The notes beneath the pieces were generated by a model. It was not told the DNA's origin and did no database searches. It saw nothing but the letters and a program-made list of their open reading frames with translations. A program made the position numbers and the translations under genes. 9,860 nucleotides of DNA from Candidatus Thorarchaeota archaeon (lineage in GTDB: Archaea; Asgardarchaeota; Thorarchaeia; Thorarchaeales; Thorarchaeaceae), in contig JAHQWZ010000052.1 in assembly GCA_029856425.1 (NCBI GenBank), forward strand, positions 1-9,860, written 5' to 3'. Below, piece by piece: positions 1 through 6,268 of the stretch (positions are counted from its first letter, which is position 1; every line of letters starts with the position of its first letter).

Positions 1-2
1 TC

Positions 3-524
3 ACAGATATTGAACAGGCTGCTTTTGCTCCTTCAAATATCGTGCCTGGAATATCCTTCTCGCCAGATAAGATGCTTCAAGCTAGAATCTTCTCATATGC
101 TGATGCCCATAGATACAGGCTTGGTGTCAACCACCAGCAACTTCCTGTGAATCAGGCAAAGAATGCTGAGGTTGCTAATAATCAGCGTGATGGATACATG
201 AGATATATGGCCGGAGGTCCAGGGTATAATTACGAACCTGACAGCTTCGGAGGGCCGAAGGCTGATCCTGCTTATCGTGAGCCACCATTGAAGATCTCCG
301 GTGATGCTGACAGATATGACCAGCCCAGAGGAGTCGATGATGACTACGTACAGCCTGGGAATCTATTCCGTCTCATGTCTGCTGAAGAGCGGGGACGGTT
401 GATGGACAACATCGCTGAACCACTAAGCACTGTTCCAAAGGAGATCCAAATACGAATGGTTGGGCATTTCACGAAAGCTGATCCCGACTACGGAAAAGGT
501 GTCAAAGAAAGATTAGGTCTTTAG
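3..524 (+). CDS. katA: Heme catalase, C-terminal part (5' end outside window)
   Basis: This is the C-terminal 173 residues of a monofunctional heme catalase, which splits hydrogen peroxide into water and oxygen. The reading frame is open from the first complete codon, so the gene begins upstream of the window; the GTG at 42 is an internal valine, not a start. The family block DIEQAAFAPSNIVPGI is followed by RIFSYADAH, which matches the catalase heme signature; its Tyr (codon 96-98) is the expected proximal heme ligand. The tail, with LMSAEERGRLMDNIAEPL and HFTKADPDYGKGV, is typical of short-subunit catalases that lack the extra C-terminal flavodoxin-like domain. The distal His/Asn active site lies outside the window and cannot be checked. 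A hairpin terminator follows 20 bases after the stop, and the next gene converges on it. The identity is very secure; the symbol katA is a convention for this family. Confidence 0.95.
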   Translation, partial: TDIEQAAFAPSNIVPGISFSPDKMLQARIFSYADAHRYRLGVNHQQLPVNQAKNAEVANNQRDGYMRYMAGGPGYNYEPDSFGGPKADPAYREPPLKISGDADRYDQPRGVDDDYVQPGNLFRLMSAEERGRLMDNIAEPLSTVPKEIQIRMVGHFTKADPDYGKGVKERLGL

Positions 525-543
525 GATATAGAATCAACTAAGT

Positions 544-573
544 GGCGGCTATAATGCCGCCTCCTTTTCTTTT
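544..573 (+). terminator. Hairpin and T-rich terminator after catalase
   Basis: GGCGGC (544-549) and GCCGCC (556-561) form a perfect 6-bp all-GC stem with a 6-base loop. The pyrimidine run TCCTTTTCTTTT (562-573) follows at once. It lies 20 bases after the catalase stop and before a converging gene, which is where a terminator is expected. Archaeal termination relies mainly on the T-tract, so the hairpin may be secondary. Confidence 0.7.
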
Positions 574-607
574 GCAATGTATGAGATTCATTCATGACCA
601 GACTTTG

Positions 608-1690
608 CTAGTTTTGCTGGGTCTTCTCCTCTGGTTCCATAATGAGGCCCAGTAACAATGCGAGGATTAGGAAAGCACCACCTGCGCTTGCTTGAATCAC
701 ACTCGGCGCAGAATCCATTTTAGGTTTCATGACAGTCCGGGTTGCAAAGTAGGATACTTCTATCTCCACATCACTACCAGCTCTCTCAATCAATACAGTA
801 TAATCAGTTCCAACACTTGCAGCTCCCTCAATCAACCAGGAAGTTGAGTTCACGAATGTCGCCTCTAAGAGGCTGCTTCCATGAGAGTTTTGAATCACCA
901 TTCGGTATGTCATTCCCGGATTTATTTGAGGTCCAATTTGGATGCTGTAGTTGTCATAGTCTGTTTCTCGACCAATCTCTATATAGTCTGTTGGGCTTCC
1001 TGCACCCAAGACAAACATCTGACTTCCGCTATCGACTGTCTCAGTCTGTTCTATCGGAACAAAAGAGCCATCGAGTGATCCTGTGATATAATGCGCCATG
1101 AGGATGATGCTTAGCAAGATGAGAAAGGCAATCAAGATGGGTTGACGCCTTCCGCGTAGGCTATCCCATTGCGATTCAGTTTTCATTGAAATCAGCATTA
1201 GGAATCCAACTATTGCTGTGAATGAAAAGAACATTATTGTCGATACCATAGATACTGGCGCAATTGGAGGCGGTGGAATAGATTGGATTACTATAACTGT
1301 GAGGTCGACTTCAGCATCACCATCCACCCTCTCAACAATAATAGAAGCCCATCCTGAAACATAAGTAGTCAAGATAATATCGCTGACCTTAGTCACATTA
1401 GAGAGGAACAGAATAACCTCCATATCTGAATCCAGAAACCGTACTTTCACCGGCGTTCTATTTGTCTGCAAGTAGGTGATTCCTATTCGTTCCTGAAAGG
1501 ACACGACAGGCGTTTCATTCCACTGTGGCGCGCCACTAGTGAGATTGAAAGCGTATGGGTGTAATTCAGTATGCTCTCGATAAGAATAGGAGTAGTGGGG
1601 ATAACCAAGGAGTGCTACAGCAGCGGTTCCTCCGACGAGAATCAATAGCGAGCACCCAATTACTTTGGCCTTTAGCAACCATCGATTCAA
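608..1690 (-). CDS. Four-helix membrane protein with two ectodomains (paralog A)
   Basis: Function not recognised. Counting from the GTG at 1723 (371 residues), there is a hydrophobic anchor at about 20-40, a beta-rich soluble stretch at 45-145, a PPPP linker at 150-153, two more helices at about 157-179 and 194-212, a second soluble stretch at 215-330, and a last helix at about 342-361 with a short charged tail. Sequons such as NVT and NST support an outside location for both soluble parts. The two halves resemble each other: IIVERVDGDAEVDLTV (128-143) matches LIERAGSDVEIEVSY (311-325). The next gene upstream is a clear paralog. For the start, TTG at 1690 is preferred because AAGGTGG (1698-1704) lies 7 bases before it, giving 360 residues. 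GTG at 1723 has no ribosome site but remains possible, since the upstream promoter-like element sits at a more usual distance from it. No enzymatic motif is visible; a surface sensor or structural role is only a guess. Confidence 0.8.
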   Translation of the reverse strand: MNRWLLKAKVIGCSLLILVGGTAAVALLGYPHYSYSYREHTELHPYAFNLTSGAPQWNETPVVSFQERIGITYLQTNRTPVKVRFLDSDMEVILFLSNVTKVSDIILTTYVSGWASIIVERVDGDAEVDLTVIVIQSIPPPPIAPVSMVSTIMFFSFTAIVGFLMLISMKTESQWDSLRGRRQPILIAFLILLSIILMAHYITGSLDGSFVPIEQTETVDSGSQMFVLGAGSPTDYIEIGRETDYDNYSIQIGPQINPGMTYRMVIQNSHGSSLLEATFVNSTSWLIEGAASVGTDYTVLIERAGSDVEIEVSYFATRTVMKPKMDSAPSVIQASAGGAFLILALLLGLIMEPEEKTQQN

Positions 1691-1697
1691 GACTAAG

Positions 1698-1704
1698 CCA
1701 CCTT
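1698..1704 (-). promoter_or_regulatory. Ribosome binding site favouring TTG start of paralog A
   Basis: AAGGTGG on the minus strand is separated by 7 bases from TTG at 1690. It is the only good Shine-Dalgarno match near the possible starts of this gene, and is the reason for choosing the TTG over the GTG at 1723. Confidence 0.5.
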
Positions 1705-1747
1705 CAAAATACAACCAAGTCACTTCAATACGACAATCAGCGCATAT

Positions 1748-1773
1748 TGAATGGTATGGATGAATGGTATGGA
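1748..1773. repeat. Perfect 13-bp tandem repeat upstream of paralog A
   Basis: TGAATGGTATGGA occurs twice head to tail (1748-1760 and 1761-1773), and CGAATCATT follows. The second copy with its flank (1761-1781) matches 18 of 21 positions with 2961-2981, upstream of paralog B. The location, 25-58 bases before the GTG or 58-91 before the TTG of paralog A, fits a promoter or regulator site. On the minus strand, ATACCATT is a weak TATA-like candidate present in both copies. Confidence 0.6.
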
Positions 1774-1823
1774 CGAATCATTCTTGACTTAGCAGCCAAC
1801 TGAATCTCTTTGAACAATATCCC

Positions 1824-2918
1824 TCAGTTTTGTCTGACCTTTTCTCGCGTTTGAACGGAGAAACCAGTTGCTATTGCTAGGATTAGTGCAGCGAGCCCCA
1901 TGATTGCTAGAATGGTGCTTGGCAGAGGTTCGACTGGGATTCTTGTTGTCCTGGTACCGATTTCTATGGAGAGGCTAACGTCTACATCAACATCCACTCT
2001 TTCGAAATTCAAACTGTACCCGGGGCTGACGAAGTCCCCACGGATTTCCCACGCAATTGATGAGTTTACATGAGTTGCAGAGAGAATGACTTCATCATTG
2101 GCACCATGCAGTTCAAAATAGTACTTTTTGTTGTCATCCTCGAACGAACGAATCCTGAATGATTCAGTGTTACTTGGAACTTCATTGCCAAAGGGGACAA
2201 AGCCATTTGGATAGGTGGCATTTAACACCAGAGTTCTACTATCAAGAGGGAATTGCTCTGTCACATATGCGGGAGTGAAGAAACCCCCCCAAGACCCGGT
2301 AATATATGGGGACACCAATGCAAGGCCAACCACTACCAGGACAGCTACCCAGAAAGGTCGAATACTTTGGCGTGCCGTCTTCACTTTAACTATTTTCCAA
2401 AAGACAATCATTGCAGGTACTATAAGGAAAATGAAGGTAGGGACGAAACTTATGATTAAAGGATCAATGGGTGGAGGCGGCGGCATTTCCCAAAGCAAGA
2501 TCACAAGACTGCCATTGGCGTCGCCAAATTCTCTAGTCACAATGATTTTGCAATCATCTGACGCTGGAACAACCAAAGAGCTATTGGCAATTCGGCTGAC
2601 ACCAGAAACTGCAAAGACGGTTACATTGTTGCCATTCTGAATAGCGAGTCCTAGCGGTGTTCCGTTTGTTTCCATTTCAGTAATTCCAATTCGAGGAAGC
2701 GTGAAGAAGTAAGAAAGGGCTTTAATTGAATAATTCCACTCAGAATCAATCAATGAAACATTGAAGGGAACAGAGTGAGCATGTCGCATTGGTTCACGAG
2801 GCGCATAGTAGTATGGACGAGGACCTAAGACTATTACAAATGAACCTAATAGCATCAGAAGCAATGCCATTCCAACGAGTTTAATGTTCCCATGCTTCAT
2901 CCTCAAGTCGATTCTCAT
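1824..2918 (-). CDS. Four-helix membrane protein with two ectodomains (paralog B)
   Basis: Function not recognised; 364 residues, clearly homologous to the next gene downstream (paralog A). Shared features are an aromatic stretch after the first helix (YYYAPREP against YSYREH), RIGITEMETNGTP against RIGITYLQTNRTP, a proline linker (PPPPP at 146-150), ITGSWGGFFTP against ITGSLDGSFVP, and a short basic/polar tail ending in RQN or QQN. Helices are seen at about 13-33, 152-174, 188-206 and 332-353, with soluble regions at 35-145 and 208-328. Several sequons (NVT, NSS, NAT) support glycosylated outside domains. The halves also resemble each other: IIVTREFGDANGSLVI (125-140) and LNFERVDVDVDVSLSI (303-318). 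ATG at 2918 is preceded by a weak AGGCGG site 7 bases away. The gap to the upstream gene holds a promoter-like element, so it may have its own transcript. Confidence 0.85.
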   Translation of the reverse strand: MRIDLRMKHGNIKLVGMALLLMLLGSFVIVLGPRPYYYAPREPMRHAHSVPFNVSLIDSEWNYSIKALSYFFTLPRIGITEMETNGTPLGLAIQNGNNVTVFAVSGVSRIANSSLVVPASDDCKIIVTREFGDANGSLVILLWEMPPPPPIDPLIISFVPTFIFLIVPAMIVFWKIVKVKTARQSIRPFWVAVLVVVGLALVSPYITGSWGGFFTPAYVTEQFPLDSRTLVLNATYPNGFVPFGNEVPSNTESFRIRSFEDDNKKYYFELHGANDEVILSATHVNSSIAWEIRGDFVSPGYSLNFERVDVDVDVSLSIEIGTRTTRIPVEPLPSTILAIMGLAALILAIATGFSVQTREKVRQN

Positions 2919-2960
2919 CAGGTTTCCGCCTACTCAATAGTGGAAGGTCCCAACTTGTAA

Positions 2961-2981
2961 TGAAATGTATGGATGAATCAT
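2961..2981 (-). promoter_or_regulatory. Putative promoter/operator element upstream of paralog B
   Basis: This 21-base element agrees at 18 of 21 positions with 1761-1781, upstream of paralog A. It sits 43-63 bases before the ATG of paralog B. On the minus strand it holds ATACATTT, a weak TATA-like box that would place transcription start near 2942 with a leader of about 24 bases. It could equally be left over from the gene duplication, or be a regulator site. Confidence 0.4.
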
Positions 2982-2998
2982 ATTGGAACTGGAGCCTC

Positions 2999-4075
2999 TC
3001 ATTCAGTCTTCTTGGTAGCTTTTAGGTAGACATAGCCAATACCGGCCACAACGGCGGCTAGAAGATACAAGATGATTGGAATCCATAATATCTCAAGTCG
3101 CAGGAGATAGGATATGTCCCGACCATATCCAAACGGAGCTGGAATATAAATCCAGGCCAAGAATGCGAGATAGAGAAGGGTAACCAGCACCTTCACTTCT
3201 TTTCTGACATTTAGAGCATACATGTAAGTGAAGACCCACATGAATACAAATCCAGATAGAAACATCGCCCACATGTCAGTACTACCATGGTCCAAAGTGT
3301 TGAAGACAGCAACTACTAGAGCATGTACACCTACAAATCCCTCGACAGTGATGACCCACCTTTTATCTATATGAACAGAGGTGTATGCCACCGTCATCTG
3401 TGTAAATAGAAGGAACATATAGAAGAATCCAGTGAGAAGTTGCGGGTCGTAAAACATTGGGTGGAACCAGAAAGTATAGACCAGTGCCCAAGCAATTGGA
3501 TACATGTGAATCCGACGTACTAATCCTGAAACTCGTGCGGTGAAGGGCTTTCCGGCGCGTTTCCCAAGAAATAGACCCCTTCTGGGATTCTCGATCACTA
3601 GTATTAGAACTAGCATCATTATGACTGAACCTTGGCTGGTCCATATCGGGACGTCTTGTGCAAGGCCATCAAACCAAATCTGAGTCTGAAGCAAATGTAG
3701 GCAAACAAAGAGGACATTGATGACAACCATGGCCCAGTTATACTTGGTGAGTGAAGTTGTTGGCTTTGTCTTCTGTGTTATCAGATTCTTTTGGGCCCAG
3801 TAAATTGTAAACCAAACAACAAACTGATGGGCAAGATAGAAGGACCAAACTATGAACTGGGCAATTGCATCAGGTGAAGGAAGCTGCCAGTAGTACCATG
3901 CGGGTCCTTGGTCAGGACCCAAAATAAATCGGTCAAGCAATGGACCAAAAAACCAGATTATGAAAGTAAATCCAAATGCGAATGCTATTCCACCTGCCCA
4001 AAGCACGTATGCTGCTCTGGATTTCTTCTGGTCTACTGCTGATTCTGAAACGATTGACTGATCCTCCGAAGTCAT
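2999..4075 (-). CDS. Polytopic membrane protein of unknown function
   Basis: Not recognised; 358 residues with a charged cytoplasmic-type N-terminus (about 20 residues) and nine or ten hydrophobic segments, near 22-44, 69-92, 112-131, 148-162, 190-205, 213-232, 240-259, 266-288, 293-310 and 326-348. It is rich in Trp, Tyr and Phe. Histidines fall in or beside helices (H83, H127, H190, H205, H235, H251, H263), which could be metal or heme ligands but prove nothing alone. A polar loop carries IENPRRGLFLGKRAGKPF (161-178), the part most likely to be family-specific. ATG at 4075 is supported by AGAGGTGG (4083-4090) 7 bases upstream and a TATA-like box at 4121-4130. A terminator separates it from the ABC exporter operon upstream, so it is probably transcribed on its own. 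It shows no similarity to the two paralogs that follow it. Confidence 0.85.
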   Translation of the reverse strand: MTSEDQSIVSESAVDQKKSRAAYVLWAGGIAFAFGFTFIIWFFGPLLDRFILGPDQGPAWYYWQLPSPDAIAQFIVWSFYLAHQFVVWFTIYWAQKNLITQKTKPTTSLTKYNWAMVVINVLFVCLHLLQTQIWFDGLAQDVPIWTSQGSVIMMLVLILVIENPRRGLFLGKRAGKPFTARVSGLVRRIHMYPIAWALVYTFWFHPMFYDPQLLTGFFYMFLLFTQMTVAYTSVHIDKRWVITVEGFVGVHALVVAVFNTLDHGSTDMWAMFLSGFVFMWVFTYMYALNVRKEVKVLVTLLYLAFLAWIYIPAPFGYGRDISYLLRLEILWIPIILYLLAAVVAGIGYVYLKATKKTE

Positions 4076-4120
4076 TTACTAGCCACCTCTTGCCTCAGGA
4101 GTGGCGCGTGCCTTCTCTGC

Positions 4121-4130
4121 GATAAATATC
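4121..4130 (-). promoter_or_regulatory. TATA-like promoter of the 2999-4075 gene
   Basis: GATATTTATC on the minus strand is preceded by the purine-rich GGGGAAG, a plausible BRE position. A start about 26 bases on, near 4099, would give a leader of about 24 bases that includes the AGAGGTGG ribosome site (4083-4090). The spacing fits archaeal promoters well. Confidence 0.5.
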
Positions 4131-4152
4131 CTTCCCCAAGTAGCAATTCTTG

Positions 4153-4189
4153 AAAAAAAGCGGAAGAGAAGGGATGTCTATCCCTTCTC
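4153..4189 (-). terminator. Terminator of the ABC exporter operon
   Basis: GAGAAGGGA (4166-4174) and TCCCTTCTC (4181-4189) form a perfect 9-bp stem with a 6-base loop. Read on the minus strand, the stem begins 10 bases after the permease stop and is followed by CTTCCG and then seven T (A7 at 4153-4159 on the plus strand). It separates the exporter genes from the next minus-strand gene. Confidence 0.75.
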
Positions 4190-4199
4190 CGGTAGAGAA

Positions 4200-5360
4200 C
4201 TATCTTGTTGAGTATCGTCGAAAGAGTACAACTCCAATCAGAAGAAGCACTAATCCACTGACCAATACAATTCCCAAATTGCTCCAGATAGAGAGTGTAG
4301 TAACAGGAGCACCACGAAGGAACAGCGTCGTGATTGCCTCAGTTACGTAATTGCTCGGCATGAACCGGGAGATAGTTTCTGTCAAACCCCCAAGCGGCAT
4401 AAAGGTTCCGAAGAACATCTGTGGCATTATGAAGATGAATGACAATCCACTGGCTATCTCAGCGGATTTGGAGATAGTAGCTGCTATCAGTCCAAAACCT
4501 ACATTGACGAGGGAGAACGCCAGCAAGATGGCAAATGCGAAACCAAGCCCAGCGGCATCTGTTGCAGGTCTATATCCTATCAAGAAGGATGCCGCAAACA
4601 CCAGAAACACCTGTACCACTGCAATGAGCATGTAGGAAATAACCTGACTAAGCATGAATTCGTGCGACTTGAGTGGGGTGGTGCCTAGTCTTTTCAGTAG
4701 CCCGCCATCTCGTTCTTCTGTCAATGATTGAGCGACAATCATTATCATGAAGATACTGGCGAATGCAAATATCCCTGGGGCCATGAAGTCCCATTGAGTG
4801 AAATAGCTGGCTTCAACTAGTGTTGGGCTTCCGATATCAACCGGAAGGTCCAGAGTAGTCGCATCATTTCCAAACATAGTCTTTAGCACGACCTGCTGAA
4901 TCAGCGGCGGGATTGCACTACTTGCAATCATCGATCCGCTGTCAACATAGAGTTCTACAGTTGTATTGATCCAAGAGCTTCCGTCGAATGGGGAGTTCCA
5001 GTATGAAGTGCAGCTGTCACCAAAGCCTTCGGGAATCACGATGAATGCATCCATATTCCCCTGAAGCAGCTCGGATTGACCAGATGCGTTATCATCGAAG
5101 TATGTCACTGTGATCCCCTCCAGCTCGGTGAGGTTTCCCTCAAAGCTGTTTGTCCATTGAGGGTCTGTCGAAACTGCATCTAGGTTCAAAAGGCCTATGT
5201 CGAAGTTGGTCACTCCTCCCTGCCCCATGCCGCCAAAAGCCAGGCCAAATGTAGCGGTGACTATGATTGGAAATAGCAGCAACAGGAAAAGAACTGCAGG
5301 CTGTCTTGTGAACATCTTCATGTTCTTCTTTACTAGGGCTAGTGTTCGTCGTAGAGCCAT
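4200..5360 (-). CDS. ABC-2 type transporter permease
   Basis: Membrane subunit of an ABC-2 family exporter, 386 residues, at the usual length for the family. Helix 1 is at about 22-44, followed by a long outside domain (45-185) with several sequons. Five more helices follow, near 194-212, 236-262, 270-295, 302-323 and 359-380. The cytoplasmic EERDGGLLKRLGTTPLKSHE (215-234) is the family's typical coupling motif (E-R-x-x-G-x-L-x-R-L-x-x-T-P-L), and SRFMPSNYVTEAI (331-343) before the last helix is also typical. ATG at 5360 directly abuts the ATPase stop with no gap. A GGGAGG site within the end of the ATPase gene lies about 8 bases upstream, so the two genes are translationally coupled. It likely works with the ATPase as a dimer of each. 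The substrate cannot be told from sequence; relatives export drugs, polyketides, lipids, glycans or peptides. Confidence 0.93.
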   Translation of the reverse strand: MALRRTLALVKKNMKMFTRQPAVLFLLLLFPIIVTATFGLAFGGMGQGGVTNFDIGLLNLDAVSTDPQWTNSFEGNLTELEGITVTYFDDNASGQSELLQGNMDAFIVIPEGFGDSCTSYWNSPFDGSSWINTTVELYVDSGSMIASSAIPPLIQQVVLKTMFGNDATTLDLPVDIGSPTLVEASYFTQWDFMAPGIFAFASIFMIMIVAQSLTEERDGGLLKRLGTTPLKSHEFMLSQVISYMLIAVVQVFLVFAASFLIGYRPATDAAGLGFAFAILLAFSLVNVGFGLIAATISKSAEIASGLSFIFIMPQMFFGTFMPLGGLTETISRFMPSNYVTEAITTLFLRGAPVTTLSIWSNLGIVLVSGLVLLLIGVVLFRRYSTR

Positions 5361-6119
5361 TTAGAATCCCTCCCTTAGCTTCTTCCCAGTGAGCTTGATG
5401 AACACCTCTTCGAGGTCCTCTGCATGATGTTCTTCCATTAGCTCTTTGGGACTGCCTAATGCTATTAGTTTGCCCTGGTCGATGATTCCAACCCTGTCGC
5501 AGAGCTCCTCAGCTTCTTCCATATAGTGGGTTGTTAGTATGATTGATTTGCCATTGCTCTTCAACTCCCTAATGAAGTCCCAGACGGCGCGTCTGGACAC
5601 AGGGTCCATCGCTACAGTAGGCTCATCAAGGAGTGCCACCTTTGGATCGCTGATTAGAGCCATCAATGTGCTGACGCGGCGGATCATTCCTCCACTGTAT
5701 TGACCAGCACGACGGTCTGCATCATCTTCCAATCCAATCTTCTTGAGCATGGTCTCCACTCTATCCTTGAGCACATCCTTGGGAACTTCATGGAGATCTC
5801 CCATGAGTTCGATGTTCTCCCTACCAGTAAGATGCTGGTAGAAGGCTGGCTCCTGAGGGCAGACTCCGATTATCTTTCGTACTTCATCAGCACCAAACAC
5901 CACATCGTGATCTGCTACTGCTGCAACCCCATTAGTAGGCTCTAGCAGCGTGCTCAGAATATTGATTACAGTAGTCTTGCCTGCACCGTTGGGTCCAAGC
6001 AGACCAAAGAGTTCACCCCAACCAATCTCGAGGCTAAGGTCATCAACGGCTGTGACCTTCTCAAACCTCTTAGTCAGGTTCTCTATCTTTATCGCATGTT
6101 TAGATATTGTATTTGACAT
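5361..6119 (-). CDS. ABC-2 exporter ATP-binding protein (DrrA/CcmA-like)
   Basis: Cytoplasmic ATPase driving the adjacent ABC-2 permease; 252 residues from the chosen start. Visible motifs are Walker A GPNGAGKTT (42-50), the Q-loop Gln in CPQEP (Q89), signature YSGGM (141-145), Walker B VALLDEP (161-167), and the switch His in TTHYMEEAEELCDRVG (H198). The C-terminus DLEEVFIKLTGKKL is typical of the DrrA/NatA group. The D-loop reads AMDP (170-173) where GLDP is usual, and the helix after the signature reads IRRVSTLMALI instead of the common RRRLxIAxAL form; neither removes a catalytic residue. The frame stays open to 6224, but ATG at 6119 is chosen: it starts the ABC domain in the usual place and lies 26 bases from the TATA-like box at 6141-6150, implying a leaderless message. 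The stop touches the permease ATG. Confidence 0.93.
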   Translation of the reverse strand: MSNTISKHAIKIENLTKRFEKVTAVDDLSLEIGWGELFGLLGPNGAGKTTVINILSTLLEPTNGVAAVADHDVVFGADEVRKIIGVCPQEPAFYQHLTGRENIELMGDLHEVPKDVLKDRVETMLKKIGLEDDADRRAGQYSGGMIRRVSTLMALISDPKVALLDEPTVAMDPVSRRAVWDFIRELKSNGKSIILTTHYMEEAEELCDRVGIIDQGKLIALGSPKELMEEHHAEDLEEVFIKLTGKKLREGF

Positions 6120-6140
6120 GGATAAACACACACATAGAAC

Positions 6141-6150
6141 GTATATAATA
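6141..6150 (-). promoter_or_regulatory. TATA box of the ABC exporter operon
   Basis: TATTATATAC on the minus strand has its core centred near 6145, which is 26 bases before the A of the ATPase ATG at 6119. That spacing predicts transcription starting at or next to the start codon. No ribosome site lies before this ATG, which agrees with a leaderless mRNA. Confidence 0.6.
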
Positions 6151-6213
6151 CCCAGATTCTTTTTGTCGGTCAAAGCAGTTTGCGCGGCAAACTCACTTTT
6201 CGTGTATTCTTCA

Positions 6214-6246
6214 TGCATTAGCACACAAGATATATCGCCTAATGCA
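6214..6246. promoter_or_regulatory. Inverted repeat around the SCP2 operon TATA box (candidate operator)
   Basis: TGCATTAG (6214-6221) and CTAATGCA (6239-6246) are perfect 8-bp inverted arms with a 17-base spacer. The spacer contains the TATA-like box at 6229-6236. A dimeric repressor bound here would block TBP/TFB. The site is in the 149-bp divergent gap, so it might also affect the exporter operon. Confidence 0.45.
6229..6236 (+). promoter_or_regulatory. TATA-like box of the SCP2-led operon
   Basis: GATATATC is centred about 36 bases before the ATG at 6269. Transcription would begin near 6258, leaving a leader of about 10 bases. Only a weak GGTG (6260-6263) precedes the ATG, so translation probably uses a very short leader. 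Confidence 0.45.
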
Positions 6247-6268
6247 CGCGATACTGCATGGTGCTTGA

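Noticed and set aside
550..555. TATAAT resembling a bacterial -10 box
   Set aside because: It is the loop of the catalase terminator hairpin, has no -35 partner, and no plus-strand gene follows.
575..597. Partial resemblance (AATGTATG then GATTCATTCATG) to the shared upstream element of the paralogs
   Set aside because: Only short pieces match, with shifts, and it lies after the stop of paralog A and not before a gene.
742..1086. Open frame of 114 codons on the plus strand inside paralog A
   Set aside because: It is antisense to a better-supported membrane protein, is rich in Ser/Gln/His as expected from a shadow frame, and has no ribosome site or domain.
6120..6224. N-terminal extension of the ABC ATPase (35 residues)
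   Set aside because: It would cover the TATA-like box and part of the inverted repeat, has no ribosome site, and adds residues not typical of the family before the ABC domain.
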